Source: Lachnospiraceae bacterium (GTDB taxonomy: Bacteria > Bacillota > Clostridia > Lachnospirales > Lachnospiraceae). Taken from it: a stretch of DNA of 64,000 nucleotides. The stretch lies in NCBI GenBank assembly GCA_024403615.1, contig JAKSRM010000003.1:1-64000 (forward strand), in the 5' to 3' direction. Under the pieces are notes generated by a model. It had not been told where the DNA came from, searched no databases, and saw only the letters and a list, made by a program, of their open reading frames with translations. The translations under genes and the position numbers were made by a program. Below are positions 19,259 through 27,561 of the stretch, in pieces. Position 1 is the stretch's first letter, and each line of letters begins with the position of its first letter.

Positions 19259-20665
19259 ATGTCAGATATAAAAATTACAGACGTAATTCTGGATTTTGTA
19301 ATGGAGCATTCAAAATATGAATCCATTCCAGAAAATGTGATTAATGTAACAAAGACTCTTCTGGTAGATGCTATGAGTAATACCCTTGGCGGCATCTCAT
19401 CAGATAAAGGAAAAATCGGAATCCAGTATGCAAAGGCTATGGGTGGAAACCAGGAAGCAACTGTATTCGGTACTGGCCAGAAAGTGGGAGTTCAGGCTGC
19501 TGCTTATGCAAACGGTGAACTTCAAAATGGTTTGGATTATGACCCGGTACCTCACGTTCCTCCAATCTTATTCCCTTCAGTAATGGCCATCGCAGAACAG
19601 CGTCACTCTACTGGCAAGGAACTCCTTACTGCATTAGCAGTTGGTGGAGAAATCGCAGTAAGACTTTCTAATGTTCTTCTTAAAGTCATGAGCAAAAGCC
19701 TTGAAGAGACTGGCATGACTCCAGATGTATTTGGCAACAGCAATGAACACATTATCGGCGCTGCCATTGCCTGCGGAATGCTTATGGGATTAGACCGTGA
19801 AAAGCTGGCGCAATGTATCGGAATGTCTGCAGCTCTTTGTTCTCTTCCGATCTGCCGTGATTGGGAATCTACCATGCCTAAGACAATGATCAAGTACTTC
19901 CCGGCTGCATGGCTCGCGCAGACTGCAGTTAGTGCAGCACAGCTTGCAGAACTTGGCTACACTGCAGACGCTTACACTTTAGATAATCCATTAGGATTCC
20001 CAACAATTTACTGCCGGGATAAAGAAATCTGGAAACCAGAAAAAGTTATCGAAGGCCTGGGTGAAAAATGGCAATGGGCTACTATGGGTCTTAAACCATA
20101 TCCAGCATGCAGATATCTGCACTCAGATCTGGACTGCTTCTATCGCTTGATGAAAGAAAATAACTTCGGACCTGGTGAAATTGAGGAAATCCGCTGCCAC
20201 AGTGCAACATTTGTAGCACATCCTGATCAAATGGCTGTATCAAATCAGATTGACGCTCAGTTCTCCGGGCCATACGTTCTTGCTATGGCAATATATGGAT
20301 ATGAGCCAGGCCCTGCATGGCAAAGCCAGACAGCTCTGACAGATCCAAAGCTTCGTGAATTCATGAAGAAAGTAAAAATGATTACAGCTCCTCGCTACTA
20401 TGAGCTGAAATCTCAGGATCCTTTGTCATGGTACGCGAAAGTTGAAATCGATGCTCGTGGAAAGACTTTCGTTGCAGAGACTGATTATTCAAAAGGAACC
20501 AACCGCGATGGTTTCCGAATCAGTGATGAGGAATTAGATAGAAGATTTTTCAATAATGCACAGATTATCCTGCCTGTTGAAAAGATTAATAAAGCAATCA
20601 AAGGGCTTCGTAATATCGAACAATATGACGATCTGCAAGAAGTATTTAAGAACTGCGTATTATAA
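19259..20665 (+). CDS. MmgE/PrpD family protein
   Basis: 468 residues from the ATG at 19259, chosen for TGGAGG 8 bases upstream. The family includes 2-methylcitrate dehydratase (PrpD) and cis-aconitate decarboxylase; members act on tricarboxylic or related acids. Seen here: the all-helical N-terminal domain with GLDYDPVPHVPPILFPS, the conserved KPYPACRYLHSDLD segment of the family and the C-terminal lid domain. No other methylcitrate-cycle genes are present, so PrpD itself is not supported; the nearby esterases and MoaF-like gene suggest degradation of an ester or aromatic compound, by inference. Confidence 0.85.
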   Translation: MSDIKITDVILDFVMEHSKYESIPENVINVTKTLLVDAMSNTLGGISSDKGKIGIQYAKAMGGNQEATVFGTGQKVGVQAAAYANGELQNGLDYDPVPHVPPILFPSVMAIAEQRHSTGKELLTALAVGGEIAVRLSNVLLKVMSKSLEETGMTPDVFGNSNEHIIGAAIACGMLMGLDREKLAQCIGMSAALCSLPICRDWESTMPKTMIKYFPAAWLAQTAVSAAQLAELGYTADAYTLDNPLGFPTIYCRDKEIWKPEKVIEGLGEKWQWATMGLKPYPACRYLHSDLDCFYRLMKENNFGPGEIEEIRCHSATFVAHPDQMAVSNQIDAQFSGPYVLAMAIYGYEPGPAWQSQTALTDPKLREFMKKVKMITAPRYYELKSQDPLSWYAKVEIDARGKTFVAETDYSKGTNRDGFRISDEELDRRFFNNAQIILPVEKINKAIKGLRNIEQYDDLQEVFKNCVL

Positions 20666-20689
20666 AAATCACATATAAAAGAACTCAAA

Positions 20690-20799
20690 AAAGGATTTTT
20701 TCCCTCCTCTTCCAGCATACGTTTCCTCTTCCCCAAGGTGTCATTCTGCATTGTGTGGTTTCCAAGCACCACATCCACGTTTTCGTTCCGTACTCTCAC
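20690..20799 (-). pseudogene. C-terminal remnant of a metallo-beta-lactamase-fold hydrolase (tentative)
   Basis: The complement reads NVDVVLGNHTMQND and KNPFLSS, which resembles the end of subclass B3-like MBL-fold hydrolases (NHxxxD then a KNPF motif). An SD (AAAGGAGTGAG) lies just before, but the body of the gene is missing: the SD is joined straight to the C-terminal part. It follows the stop of the enolase-like remnant by 10 bases, so the two probably were neighbours in one operon. The reading then runs on into the antisense of the MmgE gene. The assignment is from recall of motifs only. Confidence 0.35.
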
Positions 20800-20808
20800 T
20801 CCTTTTCG

Positions 20809-20916
20809 TTACTTAATGGTAATAAACGTGGATTCTTTCAATGCCTCCTCTGACAGATCCATACCAATACCTGGTTCCTGTGGATTATTTGAAACTTCAA
20901 GAGGAAACGGGATCAT
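20809..20916 (-). pseudogene. C-terminal remnant of an enolase-superfamily enzyme (tentative)
   Basis: 35 codons in the complement: PLEVSNNPQEPGIGMDLSEE and an EALKE end before TAA. The PxxPGxGxxLxEEAL pattern is the usual end of mandelate racemase/muconate-lactonizing-type proteins. The rest of the gene is absent: a hairpin terminator lies just upstream. With the MBL-like fragment it shows that a larger catabolic operon has been cut out here. Confidence 0.4.
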
Positions 20917-20926
20917 GTTTCTCTTT

Positions 20927-20957
20927 GAGTGGGCCCTTTCGGGTCCGCTCATCTTTT
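20927..20957 (+). terminator. Rho-independent terminator
   Basis: GAGTGGGCCC (20927-20936), loop TTTC, GGGTCCGCTC (20941-20950), then a plus-strand T-run. It would stop transcripts from the MmgE/PrpD gene before the convergent carboxylesterase. Confidence 0.7.
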
Positions 20958-20960
20958 TAA

Positions 20961-22505
20961 TCAATCTGGATAAACGAATGGACGGTCGAATTTCTTCAGG
21001 TCTTCCAGAACTTCTTCGTCAAAAGCATATCTGGTTCTGCTGCCATCGGTTGTGAATACTATGGTTGGTTTCGTCTCTACATCAAAAGCAGGCCATTCTT
21101 CCATTCCTTCGTGATTTGGATCACCGGTCTTTGCGAAAGCAACTAAAGCTCCTGCCATTTCTTCCTGAAGTTTCTCAGCTCCATCAAACTGATTTACTGG
21201 GAACTGCATTGCGGTATGCATGAAGAACGGCATATCTGCGCAATGCCATGCAAGTTTTCCGCCTTTTACAGGGAATTCCTGAGCCAGCATACCAATATAA
21301 ATAGGCGCTGCTCCTTTTACCAGAGAACGTTTTGCTACATGATCTAAAGAACCATATCTGGTGGAAAAATCCATCGCCAATACATCCAGAATTGGTTTCT
21401 CCGGGTATGCTTTCTTGAAGTCTTCTATAATCTTCTCTGCATCCTCTCCAAACTTGTCCTGAATCGCTGCTACAGTTTCTTCTTCGGTTAATTCGTATTT
21501 CTTTGGAAGAATCGGATTGTAAGCATGCTCTGCAATACAAGTGAAGACGATAGTCGGAACGTTAAATGCGTTTGGATTAAATCCATCTTCCCGAGCATAG
21601 CCTAAATAATATCCGTTGGCCAAAGGAGCCCATCCGGTAATATCGTAGCCCTCTGCTCTCATTTCCTTCTGATTCTTCAGATAAGAATTAATCAAATCAT
21701 CATAAGGAACATCGCACAGACGCTCAAACTCGTCCTCAGGAATATTCAGGTCTTTTAACATTCTGCCAACAACTTCTTTGCTGACAGCTGCGTCAGGACG
21801 AGGGCGACGTTTATGGATACCACTATGAACAACTGCTTTATGGAACAGGCCATCTGCTGCCGGCATCTGGAGTAAAGCGCAAACCTTTCCACCGCCACCA
21901 GACTGTCCGAAAATCGTTACGTTATCTGGGTCTCCGCCGAACTTTGCGATATTGTCGCGAATCCATTCCAGCGCCGCAACAATATCTGCCATTCCTACGT
22001 TTCCGGAATTTGCGAATTTCTCATCTCCATAAGCGGATACATCCAGATAGCCTAAAATATTCAGTCGATGATTTAAGCTAACGGTAACAACGTCGCCATA
22101 TTTGCAAAGGTCTTTGCATTCGATGCAAGCCAGCTCTACTGCGGAGCCAAATAAGAAGCCACCGCCGTGAAGCCATACCAGAACCGGTTTCTTTTTCTCT
22201 GGATTCAGGTCCTGGGTCCAAACGTTCAGGAACTGACATTCTTCTGCCTGAGGCCAATAACGATGAGGAACAGTGATTTCTTCCCCCGCATGGTCCTTTA
22301 ACGGAGTCAGGGATGCTGCGCCGTAGCCCCAAGCATCCTTTACGCCTTCCCAAGGAGCAACTGGGGTTGGCATCTGGAATCTTTTTGCGTCTGCATATTT
22401 AATTCCCTGGAAAATATAAGTTTCATCAAAATAATAACCACGGATTTTTCCTGCCACCGTATCCACAACTGGCCATCTTTGGCTATCTTCTATATTTTTA
22501 ACCAT
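20961..22505 (-). CDS. Type B carboxylesterase/lipase
   Basis: 514 residues. It has the alpha/beta-hydrolase features of the COesterase family: the oxyanion-hole HGGGF at 113-117, the nucleophile elbow GQSGG with S202, and a C-terminal AWHCADMPFF segment carrying the likely catalytic histidine. No signal peptide, so it is cytoplasmic. SD GAGGGAG precedes the start. It is transcribed with, and 16 bases after, the MoaF-like gene. The last ~140 codons are duplicated in the mosaic pseudogene at 18167. The natural ester substrate is unknown. Confidence 0.9.
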   Translation of the reverse strand: MVKNIEDSQRWPVVDTVAGKIRGYYFDETYIFQGIKYADAKRFQMPTPVAPWEGVKDAWGYGAASLTPLKDHAGEEITVPHRYWPQAEECQFLNVWTQDLNPEKKKPVLVWLHGGGFLFGSAVELACIECKDLCKYGDVVTVSLNHRLNILGYLDVSAYGDEKFANSGNVGMADIVAALEWIRDNIAKFGGDPDNVTIFGQSGGGGKVCALLQMPAADGLFHKAVVHSGIHKRRPRPDAAVSKEVVGRMLKDLNIPEDEFERLCDVPYDDLINSYLKNQKEMRAEGYDITGWAPLANGYYLGYAREDGFNPNAFNVPTIVFTCIAEHAYNPILPKKYELTEEETVAAIQDKFGEDAEKIIEDFKKAYPEKPILDVLAMDFSTRYGSLDHVAKRSLVKGAAPIYIGMLAQEFPVKGGKLAWHCADMPFFMHTAMQFPVNQFDGAEKLQEEMAGALVAFAKTGDPNHEGMEEWPAFDVETKPTIVFTTDGSRTRYAFDEEVLEDLKKFDRPFVYPD

Positions 22506-22521
22506 AGTTTTTCTCCCTCAA

Positions 22522-23439
22522 TTAAAACTTAAGATCATAAATGCAAGGAATCGTTTCCAAATTCGTATTATCGTAAGGGGAATCCAGAGATTCTACCTCA
22601 TCTGGCTCAAATCTTTCTACGCCATAAGCGGTAGTCAGATCGTAGCTTCCTAATCCATATCCAATACCGTTCTGAACCAGACGGTCTAAATCCTGCAGAA
22701 GGATGAGTCCGCCACCAGCGATGGAATGGTCTGGATACAATCTTGTTTCGTTCTCTTCGCAGAAGCAGAACAGATTGAAATGATCATTAATTGTAATATG
22801 GAAGCAAGGCTCCTCGCCAAATGGATAAATTGGTAACTCAATGTTAAAGCGGTCTACCCAACCTTTCAGACGTTCTTTCTCTGCCGGATCTTCTTCTGCT
22901 GCATAACGACGTTCAAAACTACCAACGTCAACTTTTGGCAGACGATATAAGGTTGGCTTATAGTAAATATGCATTTTGAAGAAGCCTGAGCTGTAATGCC
23001 ACTCGATGCGGCGTCCAGTCATGCGATCGGTGAAGAAATGTCTCTTCTCCGTCAAAGCTTTTCCTGGATATTTAATTGCGCCAAATACCGGAGTAACTTT
23101 AATTAAACGCTCAAATGGCTCAATCAGGCCTTCCTGAGTAATAACCAGAGTTACCAGATCCTGTGCAACATCCAGAACCATGCTGTAATGTACTTCTTTT
23201 CCTTTTTCTGTAGATACGATGATGTGAACGAAATACAGATCTGTCTCACCTTTCAGGCACTCGTATTTTCTCCAAACAAAAGCTCCGCCGTTCTCTGACC
23301 ACTGAAGGTTTTCCCCATCAATAAAACGTACAAAGAACTCGTTTCCATCGTCCATAATAATGTTGAAATTTTTACCTGCCAGTTCGTAGTTAAATGGAGC
23401 ACGGAACTGCAGTAATGGATCAAATTTTGGTAATGGCAT
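22522..23439 (-). CDS. MoaF-like domain protein
   Basis: 305 residues, soluble. The N-terminal half (LAGKNFNIIMDDGNEFFVRF) and the C-terminal half (HFFTDRMTGRRIEWHYSSGF, then YYKPTLYRLP) look like the two lipocalin-like halves of MoaF proteins. MoaF is named from a molybdenum-cofactor operon, but its function is not settled; similar small barrels bind phenolic or other hydrophobic ligands. It is the first gene of an operon with the carboxylesterase, after AAAGGGGGA. Assignment is by motif recall and needs a profile search. Confidence 0.5.
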   Translation of the reverse strand: MPLPKFDPLLQFRAPFNYELAGKNFNIIMDDGNEFFVRFIDGENLQWSENGGAFVWRKYECLKGETDLYFVHIIVSTEKGKEVHYSMVLDVAQDLVTLVITQEGLIEPFERLIKVTPVFGAIKYPGKALTEKRHFFTDRMTGRRIEWHYSSGFFKMHIYYKPTLYRLPKVDVGSFERRYAAEEDPAEKERLKGWVDRFNIELPIYPFGEEPCFHITINDHFNLFCFCEENETRLYPDHSIAGGGLILLQDLDRLVQNGIGYGLGSYDLTTAYGVERFEPDEVESLDSPYDNTNLETIPCIYDLKF

Positions 23440-23515
23440 AATAAATCCCCCTTTTCATATTTGAAATAATTATATTCTTATTTGTTACAAAAAATAAAGA
23501 ACGAAAATAAATCAG

Positions 23516-24250
23516 CTATTTTAAAATCTTTCGAATTTGTTCGTCCGTCGCCTTTGGATACATCTTTTTCACCTGGTCAAAAATCCTCTGTCTGGAAATT
23601 TCCGGCTCTTCCTTATAAGCGCTCCGTACCAGTTCCGGTCCCCAAATGCTTTCTGGCGTTGCCAGCAGCGCAATGCTCCAACCATACTCCTGACCTTTCT
23701 TATTTTTCTTTCTTCCGAAATCTTTATCTACCAAATAGGTCATCATCTGGAGTTCCGTCAGAATTCCATCAAAGTTCTTCTCTCCGCCTTTTCCAAAGCC
23801 AGCCTTTTCTTTTAATTCAAAAGAATAATAAGCTTCCTCTTCTGGTTTTTCTCCTGGAAATAAATCCATGATCAGCTTCATTCTACGTTTGGCTTTTTGG
23901 TCATCCCATAAGGCATCGAAATCGTATCCATCTCTTCGCCAATTGGCAAAATAAGGCAACCAGTCTAAAGAAATGAATCCTGCTTTTTTATCAAAGAATT
24001 TTCCGTAGGCTACTTCCTGACTTCTGGAAATTAAAAGTCTCCACTCCCACGGATCGTTTTTTTCATCGCCGCTCCACCAATAAAGAGGCGACGTCATCTC
24101 CTCTACCGAAAAGCCTTCCACACTATTGGCAAACAGCGGAAGAAAGCCAACTTTTTTTATATGCTTGATGAGCGCTTTGTATGTCCGGATTCGTTTCGCA
24201 TCGTCTAGCGCTTTTCCCTGCATAATCCACTCACCATTTTCTGTTCTCAT
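23516..24250 (-). CDS. Uncharacterised protein, possibly AlkZ-related
   Basis: 244 residues from the ATG at 24250, which has GGAG 6 bases upstream; an upstream ATG at 24262 overlaps that SD and is less likely. Soluble, rich in tryptophan and aromatic residues (PLYWWSGDEKNDPWEWRLL). The end (AYKEEPEISRQRIFDQVKKMYP) looks like a helical DNA-binding-type domain. I recall similar proteins being labelled AlkZ-related, but no catalytic residues can be named. About 75 bases separate it from the MoaF-like gene. Confidence 0.45.
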   Translation of the reverse strand: MRTENGEWIMQGKALDDAKRIRTYKALIKHIKKVGFLPLFANSVEGFSVEEMTSPLYWWSGDEKNDPWEWRLLISRSQEVAYGKFFDKKAGFISLDWLPYFANWRRDGYDFDALWDDQKAKRRMKLIMDLFPGEKPEEEAYYSFELKEKAGFGKGGEKNFDGILTELQMMTYLVDKDFGRKKNKKGQEYGWSIALLATPESIWGPELVRSAYKEEPEISRQRIFDQVKKMYPKATDEQIRKILK

Positions 24251-24331
24251 CGATTTCTCCATTTTTATTTGTAATTATTATTTATTGTAAATCATTCCAG
24301 ACTTAGATACTACTACATTCTTAAGCCTAAT

Positions 24332-24360
24332 TTGACGGTTCTTTTGTTCCGTCGTATAAT
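24332..24360 (+). promoter_or_regulatory. Consensus promoter of the B12/opine operon with internal inverted repeat
   Basis: TTGACG (24332-24337), 17-base spacer, TATAAT (24355-24360). GACGG (24333-24337 region) and CCGTC (24349-24353) form an inverted repeat that overlaps the -35 and the spacer, a possible repressor site. The predicted start is about 24367. Confidence 0.85.
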
Positions 24361-24366
24361 AGAAAA

Positions 24367-24530
24367 AATAAATAAGGTGCCATTCACCAACGAATCTATA
24401 AAACTAAGCGGCAATCCGTCGCTACAACAGGTAACTCTAACATCCCAACGAGGAAGCCCAAGATGAGACTAGTTTAAGACTTCCTCCCACTTGAACCCCT
24501 TTCACTAAGCACTACCGAAGGAGGCTTCTT
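24367..24530 (+). promoter_or_regulatory. Structured 164-nt leader, class unknown
   Basis: The leader contains GGTG/CACC with a 5-base loop near 24376, CGG/CCG with a CAAT loop, and a perfect 7-bp stem GAGGAAG...CTTCCTC enclosing ~23 bases (about 24449-24486). The gene behind it binds cobalamin, but the B12-box and the conserved core of cobalamin riboswitches are not seen, nor are the cores of the other common riboswitches I checked by eye. No clear terminator or SD-masking helix can be proved. It may be an undescribed leader. Confidence 0.5.
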
Positions 24531-26441
24531 ATGGAAAAGCAACTTACATTTGGCATGCTAAAGTCCCTGCTGGATGCCCACACCATGGGTGTACACGCAG
24601 CATCCGCGCTCCTAAGCGACTGCGGTTATAAAGTAATCATAGCTCCAACTCAAATCGAAGATGCGGTCAGTAGAATCGCATCAGAAACCAGCCAGAAGCT
24701 CCTTCTGGACTGGATTCGCACCAATAATATCACCAACTTAGGTATATCCTATCGTCTGGATCCCGACGACGCTGTCCAATTAGTGGGCCGTATCGTTTAT
24801 TTGCTGAAGAAAAACGGTCTCTATGAATCATCCGACAGTATCGTCAAATCCATCCATTTTGCAGGACTAAAACCCGCCTGTGATAAAGTGGAGAGGGAAT
24901 ATGCTGGGCGCATCAAAACCTTCCGTGGTGGAGAAAGCGCAGAAGAGACTCTTTTAGTTATGGGTGTCCCCGCTGACCAAATTCCAAAAACAATTAAAGA
25001 AGGCTGTCAATACGACAAAGACCTTTTGAAGTTCGGCCGTGAAATCATCCAAAAAAATGAATATGAAAATCAAAAGCCATTGACCCGAAATCTCTATCCG
25101 GAATTTGGAACGGCCAATGACTCTTTAGAATTGCGTCTAAAACATAACTTTAAAGAAGGTTTCCAGCCATTGATTCGCTCACATTCCGGTCCATATTCTT
25201 CCGAAATGACCCGGCAACAATGTCTGAAGCAATACTGGGACTGGTGTAAAGACCTTGCCAACGCAGGGTTCCTTGACATCTTGTCCATTGGAAGTTCCCA
25301 GCTCTCCCAGTCCAATTTCGGAGAATCCTGGGAAGGCAAGCCAAACGGAGGCGGTGTTCCTGTTAATTCCGAAGAAGAATATCATACTATCTGGCAAGCC
25401 GCACGACCTATGCTGGTCCGTACCTATTCCGCGACCAAAGATGTTGCTAAAAATGCTGCCGTCTTTGAACGCAGCATCAATATTTGCTGGCATGCGCTTT
25501 CTTTATGGTGGTTTAACGAACTAGATGGTCGTGGTCCGAACTCCCTTTATCCAAATATCATCGAACATATAGACGCCATCCGCTACAGTGCCGCCACAAA
25601 CAAACCTTTCGAAGCAAATGTTCCACACCATTTTGCTTTCCGTGGTTGCGATGATGTTACTTATATTGTCTCCGGCTTTCTGGCTGCTAAATTGGCAAAG
25701 AAACTGGGCATTAAAACTTTCGTATTACAAAATATGCTCAACACCCCTCGCAGCACCTGGGGAATCCAGGACCTTGCGAAATCCCGAGTGCTTCTTAAAC
25801 TGATTAAGGAACTGGAAGATTCCAGTTTTAAGGTAATCCTTCAAACTCGAGCAGGTCTCGATTACTTCAAGCCAGACATTGAAGAAGCGAAAGTTCAGTT
25901 AGCAGCAGTGACCGCTATGATGGACGACATCGACCCATTCAATACCTATTCTCCTGACATTATTCACGTTGTAAGTTATTCCGAAGCCCTTTATCTGGCA
26001 ACTCCGGATATCATCAACGACAGTATAAAAATCACCCGCCAGGCGTTAGGCGAATACCGAAAATTAAAACAGCGCCATGAAACGCCGGATGTAATGACTG
26101 AGGAAATATTAAGTCGAACTGCAAACTTAGAAAAAGATTGTCGCGCCATTATTGGTGCCATGGAAGAAATCATACCAGATTTATATTCCGCCAACGGAAT
26201 GTATCTAGCCTTTGTTGGCGGTTGGCTCCCTGTTCCAGAGCTTTGGTCCAATTCGGAAGAATTCCGTTTTGCCAAAGGCTGGGGAACAAAAGGGGTAAAA
26301 GGATCCATTGTCCTTACCGATCAGAACCTGTCCAAGCATTATTCCACCAAGGAAACAGACCTCATTGCAAACGCAGAACACCGTATCCAGCACTGTGCGT
26401 CAAATATGCCAGAGGCCATAAGAATGCTCCACGAGAAATAA
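24531..26441 (+). CDS. Cobalamin-binding mutase-like protein
   Basis: 636 residues. Residues ~1-140 look like a B12-binding domain: DAHTMG (D16, H18, G21) is the DxHxxG motif that gives base-off/His-on binding, followed by a GISYRL strand and an FRGGESAEET segment. Residues ~200-600 resemble the barrel of glutamate mutase E or methylaspartate mutase-type proteins (QSNFGESWEGKPNGGGVPVN; PHHFAFRGCDDVTYI). The total is close to a glutamate mutase S plus E subunit joined in one chain. It probably catalyses a carbon-skeleton rearrangement or amino shift; the substrate is unknown. SD GGAGG; 12 bases before the opine-dehydrogenase-like gene. Confidence 0.7.
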   Translation: MEKQLTFGMLKSLLDAHTMGVHAASALLSDCGYKVIIAPTQIEDAVSRIASETSQKLLLDWIRTNNITNLGISYRLDPDDAVQLVGRIVYLLKKNGLYESSDSIVKSIHFAGLKPACDKVEREYAGRIKTFRGGESAEETLLVMGVPADQIPKTIKEGCQYDKDLLKFGREIIQKNEYENQKPLTRNLYPEFGTANDSLELRLKHNFKEGFQPLIRSHSGPYSSEMTRQQCLKQYWDWCKDLANAGFLDILSIGSSQLSQSNFGESWEGKPNGGGVPVNSEEEYHTIWQAARPMLVRTYSATKDVAKNAAVFERSINICWHALSLWWFNELDGRGPNSLYPNIIEHIDAIRYSAATNKPFEANVPHHFAFRGCDDVTYIVSGFLAAKLAKKLGIKTFVLQNMLNTPRSTWGIQDLAKSRVLLKLIKELEDSSFKVILQTRAGLDYFKPDIEEAKVQLAAVTAMMDDIDPFNTYSPDIIHVVSYSEALYLATPDIINDSIKITRQALGEYRKLKQRHETPDVMTEEILSRTANLEKDCRAIIGAMEEIIPDLYSANGMYLAFVGGWLPVPELWSNSEEFRFAKGWGTKGVKGSIVLTDQNLSKHYSTKETDLIANAEHRIQHCASNMPEAIRMLHEK

Positions 26442-26453
26442 GGAGGATATTCC

Positions 26454-27503
26454 ATGAATACAAAAAAAGTTTTTGTCTGTGGTTGCGGACACCAAGGCAT
26501 GTCCATGGCTGCACACCTTGCATTAAATAATGTCCAAGTATCTTTGTGGAACCGTACGGAATCTAATATTAAAGAAATCATGAATACTCATGAAATCCAC
26601 TGCAGCGGCGTTGTGGAAGGGACTGCCCACATTGACCAGGTTTCCACGAATATCGCCGATGTCATTAGCGACTTCGTCATGATTTCCACCCCTAGTAGTG
26701 CCCATGCAGATTTGGCCAGACTTTTAGCGCCTTATGTACATAAAGATATGACCATCATTCTAAATCCAGGACGAACCTTCGGTGCCATTGAATTTGCTGA
26801 AGCCTTGAAAGAATGTGGCGTAACAGAATTCCCTCTCATTGCGGAAACCCAGACAATCGTCTATACCTGCCGACGCAATGGTCCGAATGAGGCATCTATA
26901 TTTGCTCTGAAAAATGATGTAAAAATCGCGGCTCTTCATGGGGCCAACATCGACCGGATTATGGAGCAAATGCCGGATTGTTTAAGACCCCATTATACTC
27001 CTGTATCTTCTGTAGCATATACTTCTCTTGCCAACGTCGGCATGATTTTACATTGTGCTCCAGTCATGATGAACATTGGATGGATTGAGGCGGAAGATAT
27101 TGGTTTTAAATACTATCATCAAGGCATTTCCCGTTCTGTAGCAAACTATCTGGAAAAGCTGGATAAGGAGCGTCTTGCTGTTGCTGCGGCTTTAGGATTT
27201 CAGATTGAATCAACTGCAGATTGGCTACGCAATACGTATGGTGTAACCGGAGAAACCCTCTACGACTGTATCCAAAACAATACTAGCTATGAAGAAATCG
27301 ATGCACCTGCGGAAATCCGCTATCGATACATCATGGAAGATGTGCCAAACGGTCTGGTACCCATGGAACACATCGGTCTGGAGCTAGGCGTTCCTACTCC
27401 AAATATAACTACAATCATTAATTTGGCTTCCTCGGCACTGGATATCAATTTTCGTGCCATCGGCCGCACCTTTTCTTTAGAATTTCTACGAGACTGCCTA
27501 TAA
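26454..27503 (+). CDS. NAD(P)-dependent opine (octopine/nopaline) dehydrogenase family protein
   Basis: 349 residues. It has an N-terminal Rossmann fold (VFVCGCGHQGMSMAAHLAL, GxGxxG-like) and a helical C-terminal domain with VAYTSLANVGMILHCAPVMM and the conserved ATPEN-like HIGLELGVPTPNI ending. The family reductively joins an amino acid to a 2-oxo acid, or runs the reverse. Aspartate/histidine catalytic residues cannot be fixed by eye. It is cotranscribed with the B12 protein and ends at a shared terminator. Confidence 0.8.
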   Translation: MNTKKVFVCGCGHQGMSMAAHLALNNVQVSLWNRTESNIKEIMNTHEIHCSGVVEGTAHIDQVSTNIADVISDFVMISTPSSAHADLARLLAPYVHKDMTIILNPGRTFGAIEFAEALKECGVTEFPLIAETQTIVYTCRRNGPNEASIFALKNDVKIAALHGANIDRIMEQMPDCLRPHYTPVSSVAYTSLANVGMILHCAPVMMNIGWIEAEDIGFKYYHQGISRSVANYLEKLDKERLAVAAALGFQIESTADWLRNTYGVTGETLYDCIQNNTSYEEIDAPAEIRYRYIMEDVPNGLVPMEHIGLELGVPTPNITTIINLASSALDINFRAIGRTFSLEFLRDCL

Positions 27504-27507
27504 AAAT

Positions 27508-27542
27508 GATAAAAGAGCGGTTATTCTTACCGCTCTTTTATC
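27508..27542. terminator. Bidirectional terminator
   Basis: GATAAAAGAGCGGT (27508-27521) pairs with ACCGCTCTTTTATC (27529-27542) around a 7-base loop. It closes the convergent opine-dehydrogenase-like and surface-protein genes. Confidence 0.9.
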
Positions 27543-27561
27543 TCTTTATCAATTCAATGTT

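Noticed and set aside
19259..20665. 2-methylcitrate dehydratase PrpD
   Set aside because: No methylcitrate synthase or lyase gene is present; only family membership is supported.
20485..20799. Intact 104-residue gene on the minus strand
   Set aside because: Only the first ~35 codons resemble a protein family; the rest is the antisense of the MmgE/PrpD gene. Treated as a remnant.
24367..24530. Cobalamin riboswitch before the B12-binding protein gene
   Set aside because: The context invites it, but the conserved core and B12 box are not found on either strand.
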